Source of the DNA: Ensifer sp. IC4062
GTDB lineage: Bacteria > Pseudomonadota > Alphaproteobacteria > Rhizobiales > Rhizobiaceae
Direction of reading: 5' to 3'
Length of the DNA stretch: 64,000 nt
NCBI RefSeq assembly: GCF_020193575.1
Contig: NZ_JADYVD010000006.1
Location: forward strand, 109,709-173,708
Made by a program: the position numbers and the translations under genes. Position 1 is the stretch's first letter. The number at the start of each line of letters is the position of its first letter. Positions 1-13,645 of the stretch are shown one piece after another. The notes beneath the pieces are model-generated. The model worked only from the letters and a program-made list of their open reading frames with translations, was not told the origin of the DNA and did no database searches.

Positions 1-515
1 TGGGCCTGGTCTGGAGCACATTCCTCAACGGCGATCACATTGCCGCCGCTTTGCTCGTAGAGTTCGACCATGCCCTTGAGGCAGCCCTTCTCACCCTTCA
101 TGATCATGTCGGGCAGAAGCAGCGCAAAAGGTTCATTGCCGACGAGATCGCGCGCGCACCAGACTGCATGACCAAGGCCGAGCGGCGCCTGCTGGCGCGT
201 GAAGCTAGTGGTGCCTGCCTTCGGCAATATACCCTCGAGCAGCTCGATTTCAGCCTTCTTGTTCCGTTCGCGGAGCGTCTGGTCGAGTTCGACCTGAATG
301 TCGAAATAGTCCTCGATCACCGCCTTGCTGCGGCCGGTCACAAAGATCAGATGCTCGATGCCCGCTTCCAGCGCCTCGTCGACGACATATTGGATGACCG
401 GCTTGTCCACCACCGTCAGCATCTCCTTCGGCACCGCCTTGGTTGCCGGCAGGAAACGCGTGCCAAGGCCCGCCACGGGGAACACGGCTTTGCGGACTTT
501 ACGCTTGTCGGTCAT
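1..515 (-). CDS. galU: UTP-glucose-1-phosphate uridylyltransferase, 3' part outside the window
   Basis: Only the first 171 codons lie in the window; the gene continues beyond position 1. It makes UDP-glucose from UTP and glucose-1-phosphate in the cytoplasm, feeding exopolysaccharide and envelope synthesis. Visible motifs are the nucleotide-binding loop [13 protein letters not shown] (about residues 15-27), PKEML and [11 protein letters not shown], all typical of bacterial GalU/ExoN. The start is the ATG at 515, placed by a perfect AAGGAGGT ribosome site about 7 bases upstream. In S. meliloti the gene at this place is called exoN2 (from memory). It is divergent from the transglycosylase gene. 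The family is certain; the choice between the names galU and exoN is convention. Confidence 0.95.
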   Translation of the reverse strand, partial: MTDKRKVRKAVFPVAGLGTRFLPATKAVPKEMLTVVDKPVIQYVVDEALEAGIEHLIFVTGRSKAVIEDYFDIQVELDQTLRERNKKAEIELLEGILPKAGTTSFTRQQAPLGLGHAVWCARDLVGNEPFALLLPDMIMKGEKGCLKGMVELYEQSGGNVIAVEECAPDQA

Positions 516-813
516 AGACACCTCCTTGCAGTGTTCTTCAACTCTAGCCCGAAAAAGGCAAATTGGATTGGATTTAGTCGCCGATCGCTATTTTTTTGCA
601 AAGGAAGACGACGTGGCTTATTCATGGTAAAGACTTTGTTGACTTCGTTTCTGTAGGCTTCTCCCCTGATCCGATGCGGTTTCCGCTGTTCGGAGCGAAG
701 AAGAACCGCAAGCTGCCCTTCGCGGCCTGCTGCGGGCGACATTGCAAACCCGGAGTATTCCGTCCGGCATGAACGCCGGCTGAACGCTCGCTGAGAAACG
801 GAACCGATAGCTG

Positions 814-2034
814 ATGATCAGAAACCGCAGGACGTTCTTTAGCCATATCGCCGCCGCCCTCGTCGTTACCGCCACCACCTTTGGCTCAGCACCTGCACAT
901 GCAGACACGGGCTTCCAGAATTGGATCAACAATTTTTACGCGACCGCCGCCAAGAGCGGCATCACCCAGGCGACCTACCGCAAGGCCTTCGCCGGCGTGA
1001 AGACGCCCGATCCCGCCGTGCTCGAAAAGGCGAATTACCAGCCCGAGTTCAAGCACAAGATTTGGGAATATATCGACTCGCGTGTCAATCCGTACACGAA
1101 ACGCATCGGCCAGGAAATGGCCGGCCAGCATGCCCGCACGCTCAACGCGCTTGAACGACAATTCGGCGTCGACAGGAACGTCCTGCTCGCGATCTGGTCG
1201 ATGGAAACGAACTATGGCGCCGTCCTCCAGAAAGATGACCGGCTGCACTACGTGCCGCGCGCGCTGGCGACGCTTGCCTATGCCGATGCGAAGCGGTCCA
1301 AATATGCCAGGACTCAATTGATCGCGGCGTTGAAGATCCTCCAGAGCGGCGACATCACCCCGCGCGAATTGACCGGGTCCTGGGCGGGCGCCATGGGACA
1401 CACGCAGTTCATTCCGACGAGCTACCTGCTTTATGCGGTCGATGCCGACGGAAACGGGCACCGCGACATCTGGAATTCGGTCCCAGATGCACTGGCCACC
1501 GCAGCCAACCTCTTGAGGAAGAACGGCTGGCAGCCGGGCGAGACCTGGGGCTACGAAGTCGTGCCGCCAGCAAATGCGGCGAAATATTCCGACCAGACGA
1601 AGACACTCGCCCAATGGGCGGCGCTCGGCTTCCTCCGGCCGAACGGCAAGGGTTTTCGCAGCCCGAACACGCGCGCCGAGCTCAAACTTCCAGGCGGCAG
1701 CAATGGTCCCGGCTTCCTGATGACGCGGAACTTCTTCGTCATCAAGCGCTATAACGCTTCCGATTCCTATGCGCTCGGCGTCGGGCTGCTGGCCGACCAG
1801 ATCGCCGGCTACGCAGGTATGCAGCAGCGCTGGCCACGCCCGGACGGGTCGCTCGATATCAGCGAGAAGTTCGAGTTGCAGAACCGCTTGAAGGAACTCG
1901 GCTATTACAACGGTGAAGTCGACGGCAATTTCGGCTCGGGCTCCAAGGCCGCGATCCAGGCCTTCCAGACCCAGAACGGTCTGACGCCGGACGGCGAACC
2001 GACGCAGCACCTCCTGCGCGCTCTGCGCAACTGA
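814..2034 (+). CDS. MltB-type lytic murein transglycosylase with C-terminal peptidoglycan-binding domain
   Basis: 406 residues. An N-terminal signal peptide (about residues 1-30, ending APAHA) sends it to the periplasm. The catalytic domain (about 33-330) has the MltB-type SMETNYG motif with the catalytic Glu at about residue 131, and GAMGHTQFIPTSY further on. The last 60 residues (ELQNRLKELGYYNGEVDG onward) form a PG_binding_1 domain. Such enzymes cleave the MurNAc-GlcNAc bond with formation of 1,6-anhydro-MurNAc, for wall turnover. No lipobox Cys is seen, so it is predicted to be soluble. It is a single gene, followed by a strong hairpin at 2060. The ribosome site before the ATG is weak. 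Confidence 0.93.
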   Translation: MIRNRRTFFSHIAAALVVTATTFGSAPAHADTGFQNWINNFYATAAKSGITQATYRKAFAGVKTPDPAVLEKANYQPEFKHKIWEYIDSRVNPYTKRIGQEMAGQHARTLNALERQFGVDRNVLLAIWSMETNYGAVLQKDDRLHYVPRALATLAYADAKRSKYARTQLIAALKILQSGDITPRELTGSWAGAMGHTQFIPTSYLLYAVDADGNGHRDIWNSVPDALATAANLLRKNGWQPGETWGYEVVPPANAAKYSDQTKTLAQWAALGFLRPNGKGFRSPNTRAELKLPGGSNGPGFLMTRNFFVIKRYNASDSYALGVGLLADQIAGYAGMQQRWPRPDGSLDISEKFELQNRLKELGYYNGEVDGNFGSGSKAAIQAFQTQNGLTPDGEPTQHLLRALRN

Positions 2035-2059
2035 CCGCACGTCGGAATTTTACTCTTCG

Positions 2060-2093
2060 CGGCGATTTCCGATCATTCGATCGGAAATCGCCG
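2060..2093. terminator. Perfect stem-loop after the transglycosylase gene
   Basis: Positions 2060-2074 and 2079-2093 are perfectly complementary (15 bp) around the loop ATTC. It starts 25 bases after the transglycosylase stop. There is only a short T-rich tail, so it is a terminator or a 3'-end stabilising hairpin. Confidence 0.65.
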
Positions 2094-2114
2094 TGATTTG
2101 GCGTATTGTGGAGG

Positions 2115-2169
2115 TACAGCGCCGCGCGTCTCATCGGACGCAAAGTTGCTGAACACTTTAAATTGCTGC
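2115..2169 (-). repeat. Copy C of the 44-bp palindromic intergenic repeat (divergent)
   Basis: Read on the minus strand it matches the copy at 11581-11641 along its length (CAATTTAAAGTG near one end, GATGAGACGCGCGGCGCTGTA at the other). The left arm has diverged, so the hairpin is imperfect. It lies just before the start of the SGNH-fold gene. Confidence 0.7.
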
Positions 2170-2189
2170 GTTCGACGGTGAAAGCGATC

Positions 2190-3437
2190 ATGTTGCCAAT
2201 CAGAAACGCACCGACGAGACGGTTTCAGCGTCCGTTTCGTTTAGCGGCGATATTCGTGGGTGCTGCGGCGATGCTTTTTGCCGGTTTCTTTGCCAACGTG
2301 GCGGAGGCTCAGGAGCCGGTGCCGCGGCGGAATGTTCTGCAGAGACTCTTCGGTGTCTTCGTTCCCCAAAGACGCTATTACCAGGAGCAATACGATTTTC
2401 CCCGCCAGCCGCCGCCACGACGCGTGCTTAAGCGCCGCCAGCAGCCGGTAGAGCCGCAGCGAGCGCGCCCTGGCCGCGCCAAGCCGCGGCTCGCCGATGC
2501 GCCACCGCCGGCACCGGTTATTGCCAAAGCGCCCGACGCGAAAAAGGTCCTGGTCATCGGCGACTTCGTTGCCGGAAGCCTTGGCGACGGCCTCAAGACC
2601 GCGTTCGAAACGACACCAGGAGTTGTGATCGAGACGCGCGCCAACGGCTCCTCGGGCCTTGTCCGTAACGACTATTTCGACTGGCCGAAGATGCTGCCGG
2701 ACTATGCGGCGGAGCTGAAACCCTCCGTCATCGTCGTCAGCCTCGGAGCCAATGACCGCCAGATGATGCGGATCGGCGACACCAAGGAGCAGTTCCGAAC
2801 CGATCTCTGGACGGAGGAATACCGCAAGCGCGTCAATGCGCTCGCAACTCTGGCGCGCAAGGACGGATTACCGGTTCTCTGGGTCGGCATGCCACCGTTC
2901 CAGTCGAGCGCCATGACTGCCGACATGGTGACTTTCAACGGCCTCTTCCGCGAAGAGGTGGAAAAGGCTGGCGGCCAGTTTATCGATATCTGGGACGGTT
3001 TCGTCGACGAGGGCGGCAAATTCATCATGACCGGTTCCGACATCAACGGCCAGCAGGTCCGCCTGCGCGGTTCCGATGGCATCAATCTCACCAAAGCCGG
3101 CAAGCGCAAGCTCGCCTTCTATGTCGAGAAGGATATCCGCAAACTGCTCGGGGAGGCGGCCGCCACGACCGACGTGCCGGGCGCCGAAGAACTGAAGGAT
3201 CTGGTCGTCACGGCTCCGCTTGCCAACGAGGATATCGTTAAGACGCAGCCGATCAGCGTGACCGATCCGGAACTCGACGGCGCGACCGCCTTGCTCGGAG
3301 GCGATGCGCCTTTGAAAAGCACGGGCAAGAGCCCGCGCGACTTGCTTATCGAGAAAGGCGAGATCGTCGCCGCACCGCCTGGACGCGTCGATGATTTCCG
3401 GCTCGCAAAACCCGACCCGGTGACCAGCAGCCGTTAA
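2190..3437 (+). CDS. DUF459 / SGNH-fold secreted protein lacking the catalytic Ser and His
   Basis: 415 residues from the ATG at 2190. This start puts a clear signal peptide at the N-terminus (cleavage near AEA-QEP, about residue 40); an upstream in-frame start at 2106 would add 28 residues read through a repeat. Residues 45-110 are Pro/Arg-rich and probably disordered. The SGNH-like domain starts at about 118 with VLVIGDFVAGSLGDGL and contains SLGANDRQ (about 184-191) and DGINLTKAGKRKL (about 296). In active SGNH hydrolases block I is GDS and block V is DxxH; here they read GDF (Phe126) and DGIN (Asn299). It is probably a periplasmic pseudo-hydrolase or binding protein. The ribosome site is poor. 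It converges on gltD. Confidence 0.75.
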   Translation: MLPIRNAPTRRFQRPFRLAAIFVGAAAMLFAGFFANVAEAQEPVPRRNVLQRLFGVFVPQRRYYQEQYDFPRQPPPRRVLKRRQQPVEPQRARPGRAKPRLADAPPPAPVIAKAPDAKKVLVIGDFVAGSLGDGLKTAFETTPGVVIETRANGSSGLVRNDYFDWPKMLPDYAAELKPSVIVVSLGANDRQMMRIGDTKEQFRTDLWTEEYRKRVNALATLARKDGLPVLWVGMPPFQSSAMTADMVTFNGLFREEVEKAGGQFIDIWDGFVDEGGKFIMTGSDINGQQVRLRGSDGINLTKAGKRKLAFYVEKDIRKLLGEAAATTDVPGAEELKDLVVTAPLANEDIVKTQPISVTDPELDGATALLGGDAPLKSTGKSPRDLLIEKGEIVAAPPGRVDDFRLAKPDPVTSSR

Positions 3438-3517
3438 CTTAGAATTAAGCGACGCAACGAGGTTCGCCCCGCCACCTTATCCCGCAAGCGGGCGAAGGAG
3501 ACTCGTGGCACTGCCTC

Positions 3518-3557
3518 ACCCTAACCCTCTCTCTGCTCGCGTGGAGAGGGTTAGGGT
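3518..3557. repeat. Palindromic CCCTAACCCTCTC repeat between convergent genes
   Basis: Positions 3518-3531 and 3544-3557 are perfect inverted repeats (ACCCTAACCCTCTC and its complement) around a 12-base GC-rich loop. This is the common alphaproteobacterial CCCTAACCCTCTC intergenic repeat. It may also act as a two-way terminator for the SGNH gene and gltD. Confidence 0.7.
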
Positions 3558-3583
3558 AAGGGCATCCACGGAAGCCGAGGCAA

Positions 3584-5041
<1,458 letters not shown>

Positions 5042-5149
5042 CGTATCATCCTGAAAGCTTCGCGTCTGAACAGGCGCTCCTGACGAGCGCGCGTGAGGGG
5101 CTCCCGAACCAGTCTTTGATGAACCGGGAGCCTGTTTCACCGGGGCCTC

Positions 5150-9874
<4,725 letters not shown>

Positions 9875-10427
9875 CGTCTTCCCTCCTATTGACCCGGAAT
9901 TCCGGGCATACCGCCGCCCGCGCATCCCTTGCCGCGTGCGCCTTTCGCGCGGCGGCAAAGCCGGGCATTATCGTCGCATGATCCTGACCAGGTCGCAAAT
10001 AAGCGCGCTGCACCAGGCACGAATGTCCCGCGACCATCCTGATGGCAGGTGTCAACAACCGGATGAAACCCGGCGGAAACCCTTGCGCTATACGCCGAAT
10101 GCCGCATTTTTCGGCACTTCCGGCGATTGTTCCGGTCCCTAGACCGAAATAGGACAGCAAACCTGTCCTATTTCATGCGCTCTATGCCAGAAAGCGCCCC
10201 CCTTCGCAAGGGGCATATCAGCAAATAATGGAAGAGATTTTGCCGAAGATTGCCGGAAATTTCGCGCTTTTAAAATTAAATTACAATCCGGTCGGTGCTT
10301 TCTTCACTTTGGTTTCAAACTGGTCCTGTGTTGGCATATCCCTTCGGGAGCCGCATTGATCGGCCGTGCAAGTCGGCTATGGTCTCGCCGAAGCGGCCGA
10401 GCGTGGCCGAAAACAGGGTGACTTCAG
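9875..10427. promoter_or_regulatory. Divergent gltB / ltaE control region with a perfect 12-bp inverted repeat
   Basis: 553 bases without a gene. The main structure is a perfect inverted repeat, GAAATAGGACAG at 10146-10157 and its complement at 10163-10174, with a 5-base loop, about 270 bases from both genes. It has no T-run, so is not a plain terminator; it could be a regulator site or leader structure. A TTGACA hexamer on the minus strand (10055-10050) lacks a convincing -10 partner. An AT-rich stretch at 10265-10290 is the likeliest place for ltaE signals. No clear sigma-54 site was found by eye. Confidence 0.45.
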
Positions 10428-11474
10428 ATGATCTTTTCCTCCGACAACTGGGCAGGCGCCCATCCGGCAATCGCCGAAAGCTTAGTGGCACATGCAAGCG
10501 GCTATGCTTCCGCCTACGGTACAAGCGAACTCGACCGGAGGGTGGAAAAGAAGTTCTCGGAAATTTTCGAAAAGGACGTGGCGGTATTTTTCGTCGGCAC
10601 CGGCACCGCCGCGAACGCGCTGGCGCTGTCCAGCGTCAACCGGGCGGGCGGCGTGGTCTTTTGCCATCGAGATGCGCATGTCAACGTCGACGAGTGCGGC
10701 GCACCGGAGTTCTTCTCCCACGGGGCCAGGCTTTGCCCGGTCGATGGCATCGGCGGCAAGATGGACGCGTCGGGGCTGGAGGCCGAGATCCGTCGCTTTC
10801 CCCCGGAATTCATCCATGGCGGCCGGCCGATGGCAGTGACCATCACCCAGGCAACGGAAAGCGGCACGATCTATTCGCCGGCAGAAATCGATGCGATCGC
10901 CGCCGTCGCGAAATCGCATAAGCTCCCGCTGCACATGGACGGTGCGCGCTTCGCCAATGCGCTCGTCGGCCTCGGGACGACGCCGGCGGAAATGACCTGG
11001 AAACGTGGTGTCGACCTGTTGTCGTTCGGCGGCACCAAGAACGGCTGCTGGTGTGCCGAAGCGCTCATCCTGTTCGACCCTTCGAAGGCGCACGAAATGC
11101 ATTTCCTGCGCAAGCGCGCCGCCCAGCTCTTTTCGAAGTCCCGCTTCATCGCCGCGCAGTTCGATGCCTATCTCTCAGGCGACCTGTGGCTCAATCTCGC
11201 CTGCCATGCGAACGCGATGGCGGCGCGTCTTGCCGACGGCATTTCCGCCTCTACCAGAAGCCGGCTCGCCTGGTCGCCGGACGCCAACGAGGTCTTCGTA
11301 ATTCTCAAGCAGGACGTGGCGTTGAAGCTGCAGCAGCAGGGGGCGCTGTTCTACGACTGGCATGTGCCGGACCACCTGGCAGACAGCGTAGCTGCAGACG
11401 AGGGGCTATACCGGCTCGTCACCAGCTTCGCGACACGATCGGAAGACGTCGACCGCTTCGTCGAAGCCTGCTGA
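10428..11474 (+). CDS. ltaE: Low-specificity L-threonine aldolase-type PLP enzyme
   Basis: 348 residues. Fold-type I PLP enzyme that splits L-threonine or L-allo-threonine to glycine and acetaldehyde. Family marks are SSDNWAGAHP at the N-terminus, TGTAAN (about 58-63), the cofactor-aspartate region HMDGARFANAL and the lysine-bearing SFGGTKNGCW, where the Lys should hold PLP. Length is normal for the beta-eliminating lyase family. An AGGGTG ribosome site precedes the ATG. It is divergent from gltB and ends at a strong terminator. Exact stereo-preference cannot be read from sequence. Confidence 0.92.
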   Translation: MIFSSDNWAGAHPAIAESLVAHASGYASAYGTSELDRRVEKKFSEIFEKDVAVFFVGTGTAANALALSSVNRAGGVVFCHRDAHVNVDECGAPEFFSHGARLCPVDGIGGKMDASGLEAEIRRFPPEFIHGGRPMAVTITQATESGTIYSPAEIDAIAAVAKSHKLPLHMDGARFANALVGLGTTPAEMTWKRGVDLLSFGGTKNGCWCAEALILFDPSKAHEMHFLRKRAAQLFSKSRFIAAQFDAYLSGDLWLNLACHANAMAARLADGISASTRSRLAWSPDANEVFVILKQDVALKLQQQGALFYDWHVPDHLADSVAADEGLYRLVTSFATRSEDVDRFVEAC

Positions 11475-11496
11475 CGGGCAGAAGACGGTATGAAAA

Positions 11497-11521
11497 AAGG
11501 CGGCGCATCGGACGCCGCCTT
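11497..11521. terminator. Rho-independent terminator after ltaE
   Basis: AAGGCGGCG (11497-11505) and CGCCGCCTT (11513-11521) enclose a 7-base loop. A-rich sequence upstream and TT downstream suit two-way termination between ltaE and the convergent hsp20 gene. Confidence 0.8.
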
Positions 11522-11545
11522 CTTGCATTCTGATCCTCCTGCATG

Positions 11546-11641
11546 TTTCCTTAATCGTAGCCGATTTAACGACCAAAACATGCATCAATTCAAAGTGCTA
11601 CAGCGTCCTTTGCGCGTCTGATGAGACGCGCGGCGCTGTAG
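11546..11641 (+). repeat. Copy A of the bipartite palindromic intergenic repeat
   Basis: It has two parts: a degenerate CCTTAATCG...CGATTTAACG palindrome at 11550-11572, then a 44-bp imperfect palindrome at 11598-11641 beginning CTACAGCG and ending CGCTGTAG. It is shared with the copies at 13557, 2115 and 30489. Confidence 0.8.
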
Positions 11642-11647
11642 ACCAGA

Positions 11648-12109
11648 TTAGAGGGTCTGGGCCTCGATCTGCTTCGGCTGCGAGGCCACCGAGCTGATCT
11701 CGATGCGACGCGGCTTGGCTGCCTCCGGAATCTCGCGAATGAGATCGACATGGAGCAGGCCATTCTTTAGCGAAGCGGACTTGATCTCGACATGCTCGGC
11801 GAGCTGGAAGCGGCGCTCAAATGCGCGCTTGGCAATGCCGCGGTGGAGAAACTGGCTCTCCTCGCCCTTGTCTTCGCTCTTTTCGCCCTTGATCGTCAGC
11901 GTATGCTCACGCGCTTCAACCGAAAGCTCGCTCTCATCGAAGCCGGCAACGGCCATGGTGATGCGATAGGCATTTTCGCCCGTGCGTTCGATATTGTAGG
12001 GCGGATAGGTCTGCGACTGATCGGGCTGGCCAAGGCTGTCAAGCATGGTGAACAGGCGATCGAAGCCGACGGTGGAACGATAGAGTGGGGAGAAATCAAA
12101 GTGACGCAT
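11648..12109 (-). CDS. ibpA: Small heat-shock protein, Hsp20/IbpA family
   Basis: 153 residues. An ATP-independent holdase that binds unfolding proteins in the cytoplasm. The alpha-crystallin domain (about residues 35-130) includes AYRITMAVAGF, LTIKGEK, FLHRGIAKRAFERRF and the A-x-L-x-N-G-L-L motif ASLKNGLL. The start at 12109 is given by AAGGAGGACACC-ATG; a frame start 15 codons upstream is ignored because it would run through the leader. The N-terminus (MRHFDFSPLYRSTVGFDRLF) matches class A rhizobial small heat-shock proteins. The leader has a candidate RpoH promoter and ROSE-type thermometer. Confidence 0.95.
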   Translation of the reverse strand: MRHFDFSPLYRSTVGFDRLFTMLDSLGQPDQSQTYPPYNIERTGENAYRITMAVAGFDESELSVEAREHTLTIKGEKSEDKGEESQFLHRGIAKRAFERRFQLAEHVEIKSASLKNGLLHVDLIREIPEAAKPRRIEISSVASQPKQIEAQTL

Positions 12110-12205
12110 GGTGTCCTCCTTAAGAGCAACGGTTTGCGATGTCTGGTCTGCCACCCCATCAGGCGGCGGCGCGACCGGTGAACGGACCCGTCAACGGCGT
12201 CCGTG
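12110..12205 (-). promoter_or_regulatory. Candidate ROSE-type RNA thermometer in the hsp20 leader
   Basis: The leader is about 95 bases from the predicted transcript start to the ATG, a usual ROSE length. Near its 3' end, TTGCT (complement of 12125-12129) stands just before the AAGGAGGA ribosome site (complement of 12114-12121). This U-Y-G-C-U facing the Shine-Dalgarno site is the conserved core of ROSE elements of rhizobial small heat-shock genes. Upstream arms were not folded fully by eye. Confidence 0.7.
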
Positions 12206-12211
12206 ATCAAG

Positions 12212-12240
12212 ACATGGGAATGCGCGGGCGCCAGTTCAAG
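12212..12240 (-). promoter_or_regulatory. Candidate RpoH (sigma-32) promoter of hsp20
   Basis: On the minus strand CTTGAA (12240-12235), a 15-base spacer and TCCCATGT (12219-12212) closely fit the heat-shock consensus CTTGAA-N13-17-CCCCATNT. It would start transcription near 12205. Confidence 0.65.
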
Positions 12241-12289
12241 GGAATTTCTGCGCGGATTCTTTCGGACCGGCGCTTGGTGAACAGAACAT

Positions 12290-12437
12290 GAATGACCGGT
12301 TCGGTCCCCGTTCAGCCGCCGTGGGTTAAAAGAAGGACACTGGGAAAAATTCCTGGCGCTGAAGTACATGTCCCTTCTGCTTCAGCGGCCGGAAACGGTG
12401 ATCGTCCGGATTTCACCCACCGTTTCCGGCCCTTTTT
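12290..12437 (+). ncRNA. Candidate small RNA with three hairpins and a U-tailed terminator
   Basis: Between the divergent hsp20 and lipase genes the plus strand carries hairpins at 12294-12306 (GACCG/CGGTC), 12357-12387 (CGCTGAAG/CTTCAGCG) and 12387-12431 (a perfect 14-bp stem GGCCGGAAACGGTG, 17-base loop), followed by CTTTTTCTTTT. No coding gene lies upstream on this strand to be terminated. No clear promoter was found, so the 5' end is a guess. Alternatively it terminates an unseen leader or antisense transcript. Confidence 0.45.
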
Positions 12438-12567
12438 CTTTTGACGCGCTCGAGGCCACCGCCTATCCCTGAGATGCAGACGCGGGTTTACGGCGGGAAT
12501 GCTCTCATTCCTCCACTTTCCGCGCCAAGGATTTCAACGCACTTAACATCTCGGGCCGTCGCTCTTC

Positions 12568-13542
12568 ATGACCACGATCCTCTATCCGACGCCGGACAAC
12601 CCGATACCGGGCAAATATGCGGCAGGCTTTTTCGATGGGGTCGGCAACCGCAAGATCCGCTATGCGGTTTTCAAGACGGAAGCCTCGGTTGCCCGCGGCA
12701 CCATCGTGCTGCTGCAGGGGCGCAACGAGACGATCGAGAAGTATTTCGAAACGATCGCTGACCTCACCGCTGCCGGTTTCTGGGTCGCCACCTTCGATTG
12801 GCGCGGCCAGGGCGGCTCCGAACGCTTGCTGCGCCAACCCGGTCGCGGCCATGTCGCTCATTTCTCCGACTACGAGCGCGATCTCATGATCTTCCTCGAG
12901 CAGATCGTCCTGCCGGATACGCGCCTGCCCTTCTCCATCGTCGCCCATTCAATGGGCGCCCTGGTGGCGCTGTCACTGGCGCCGATGCTCGCAAGCCGGA
13001 TCGACCGCATGGTGCTGCTCGCTCCTTTCGTCGGTCTCAGCGGCCAGGCCGTCGGCCAGCGAAACATTTTTGCGATCGCAACGATAATGGACTGGCTCGG
13101 CTTGGGAAGGCTGCCACTCCATCGCGACAAGGGCAATCTTGCCTTCGCGAATAACGTCCTGACGGCCGACGCGCGCCGCTTTGCGCGCAACCAGGCGCTG
13201 ACCGATGCCTGCCCGCAACTGCGGCTGGGACCGCCGACCGCCCGATGGTTGCGTGAGACTTTCCAGGCAATGCGGCGCGTCCTGCGCCGGGAGCATCTTA
13301 CCCAGGTCATCGTGCCGAGCATCATCCTGGCGCCGACAGCCGACCGCCTCGTGCCGCATCTTGCCGTCGAATACCTGGCGCGCAACTTCCGCGCCGGGCA
13401 CATGATCCCGATCGACGGCGCGCGTCACGAACTTTTTCAAGAAACCGACCGTTATCGCGCCCAAGCGATGGCCGCGATTTTCGCTTTCCTGCCCGGCTCC
13501 GAGAGCGCCGACGAGGCGCCCCATCAATTTGAGGAAGTTTAG
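12568..13542 (+). CDS. Alpha/beta hydrolase, lysophospholipase / monoacylglycerol lipase family
   Basis: 324 residues. Serine hydrolase of the Hydrolase_4 (PldB/monoglyceride lipase) type. Visible are VLLQGRNETIEKYFE, which replaces the usual HG oxyanion region of the family, FDWRGQGGSER, and the nucleophile elbow AHSMGA (Ser at about residue 132). The late Asp/His region is near PTADRLV and GARHELFQE. It probably removes acyl chains from lysophospholipids or monoglycerides; the natural substrate is unknown. No signal peptide is seen, so it is likely cytoplasmic. It is convergent with hisN, with copy B of the repeat between them. The upstream candidate sRNA ends about 130 bases before the start. 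Confidence 0.85.
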   Translation: MTTILYPTPDNPIPGKYAAGFFDGVGNRKIRYAVFKTEASVARGTIVLLQGRNETIEKYFETIADLTAAGFWVATFDWRGQGGSERLLRQPGRGHVAHFSDYERDLMIFLEQIVLPDTRLPFSIVAHSMGALVALSLAPMLASRIDRMVLLAPFVGLSGQAVGQRNIFAIATIMDWLGLGRLPLHRDKGNLAFANNVLTADARRFARNQALTDACPQLRLGPPTARWLRETFQAMRRVLRREHLTQVIVPSIILAPTADRLVPHLAVEYLARNFRAGHMIPIDGARHELFQETDRYRAQAMAAIFAFLPGSESADEAPHQFEEV

Positions 13543-13556
13543 TTCCCACCGCATGA

Positions 13557-13645
13557 TTCCTTAAATCGGAATCGATTTAAGGACAAAATCATACAGCAGT
13601 GCTACGGCGATCTCAGCGCGTCCCGTCGGACGCGCGGCGCTGCAG
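13557..13645 (+). repeat. Copy B of the bipartite palindromic repeat, overlapping the hisN 3' end
   Basis: CCTTAAATCG-GAAT-CGATTTAAGG (13559-13582) is followed by a 44-bp imperfect palindrome at 13602-13645 (CTACGGCG ... CGCTGCAG). The second part contains the stop codon (13613-13615) and last ten or so codons of hisN. Confidence 0.8.

Noticed and set aside
10050..10055. TTGACA on the minus strand as -35 box of gltB
   Set aside because: At 16-18 bases further on there is no acceptable -10 sequence.
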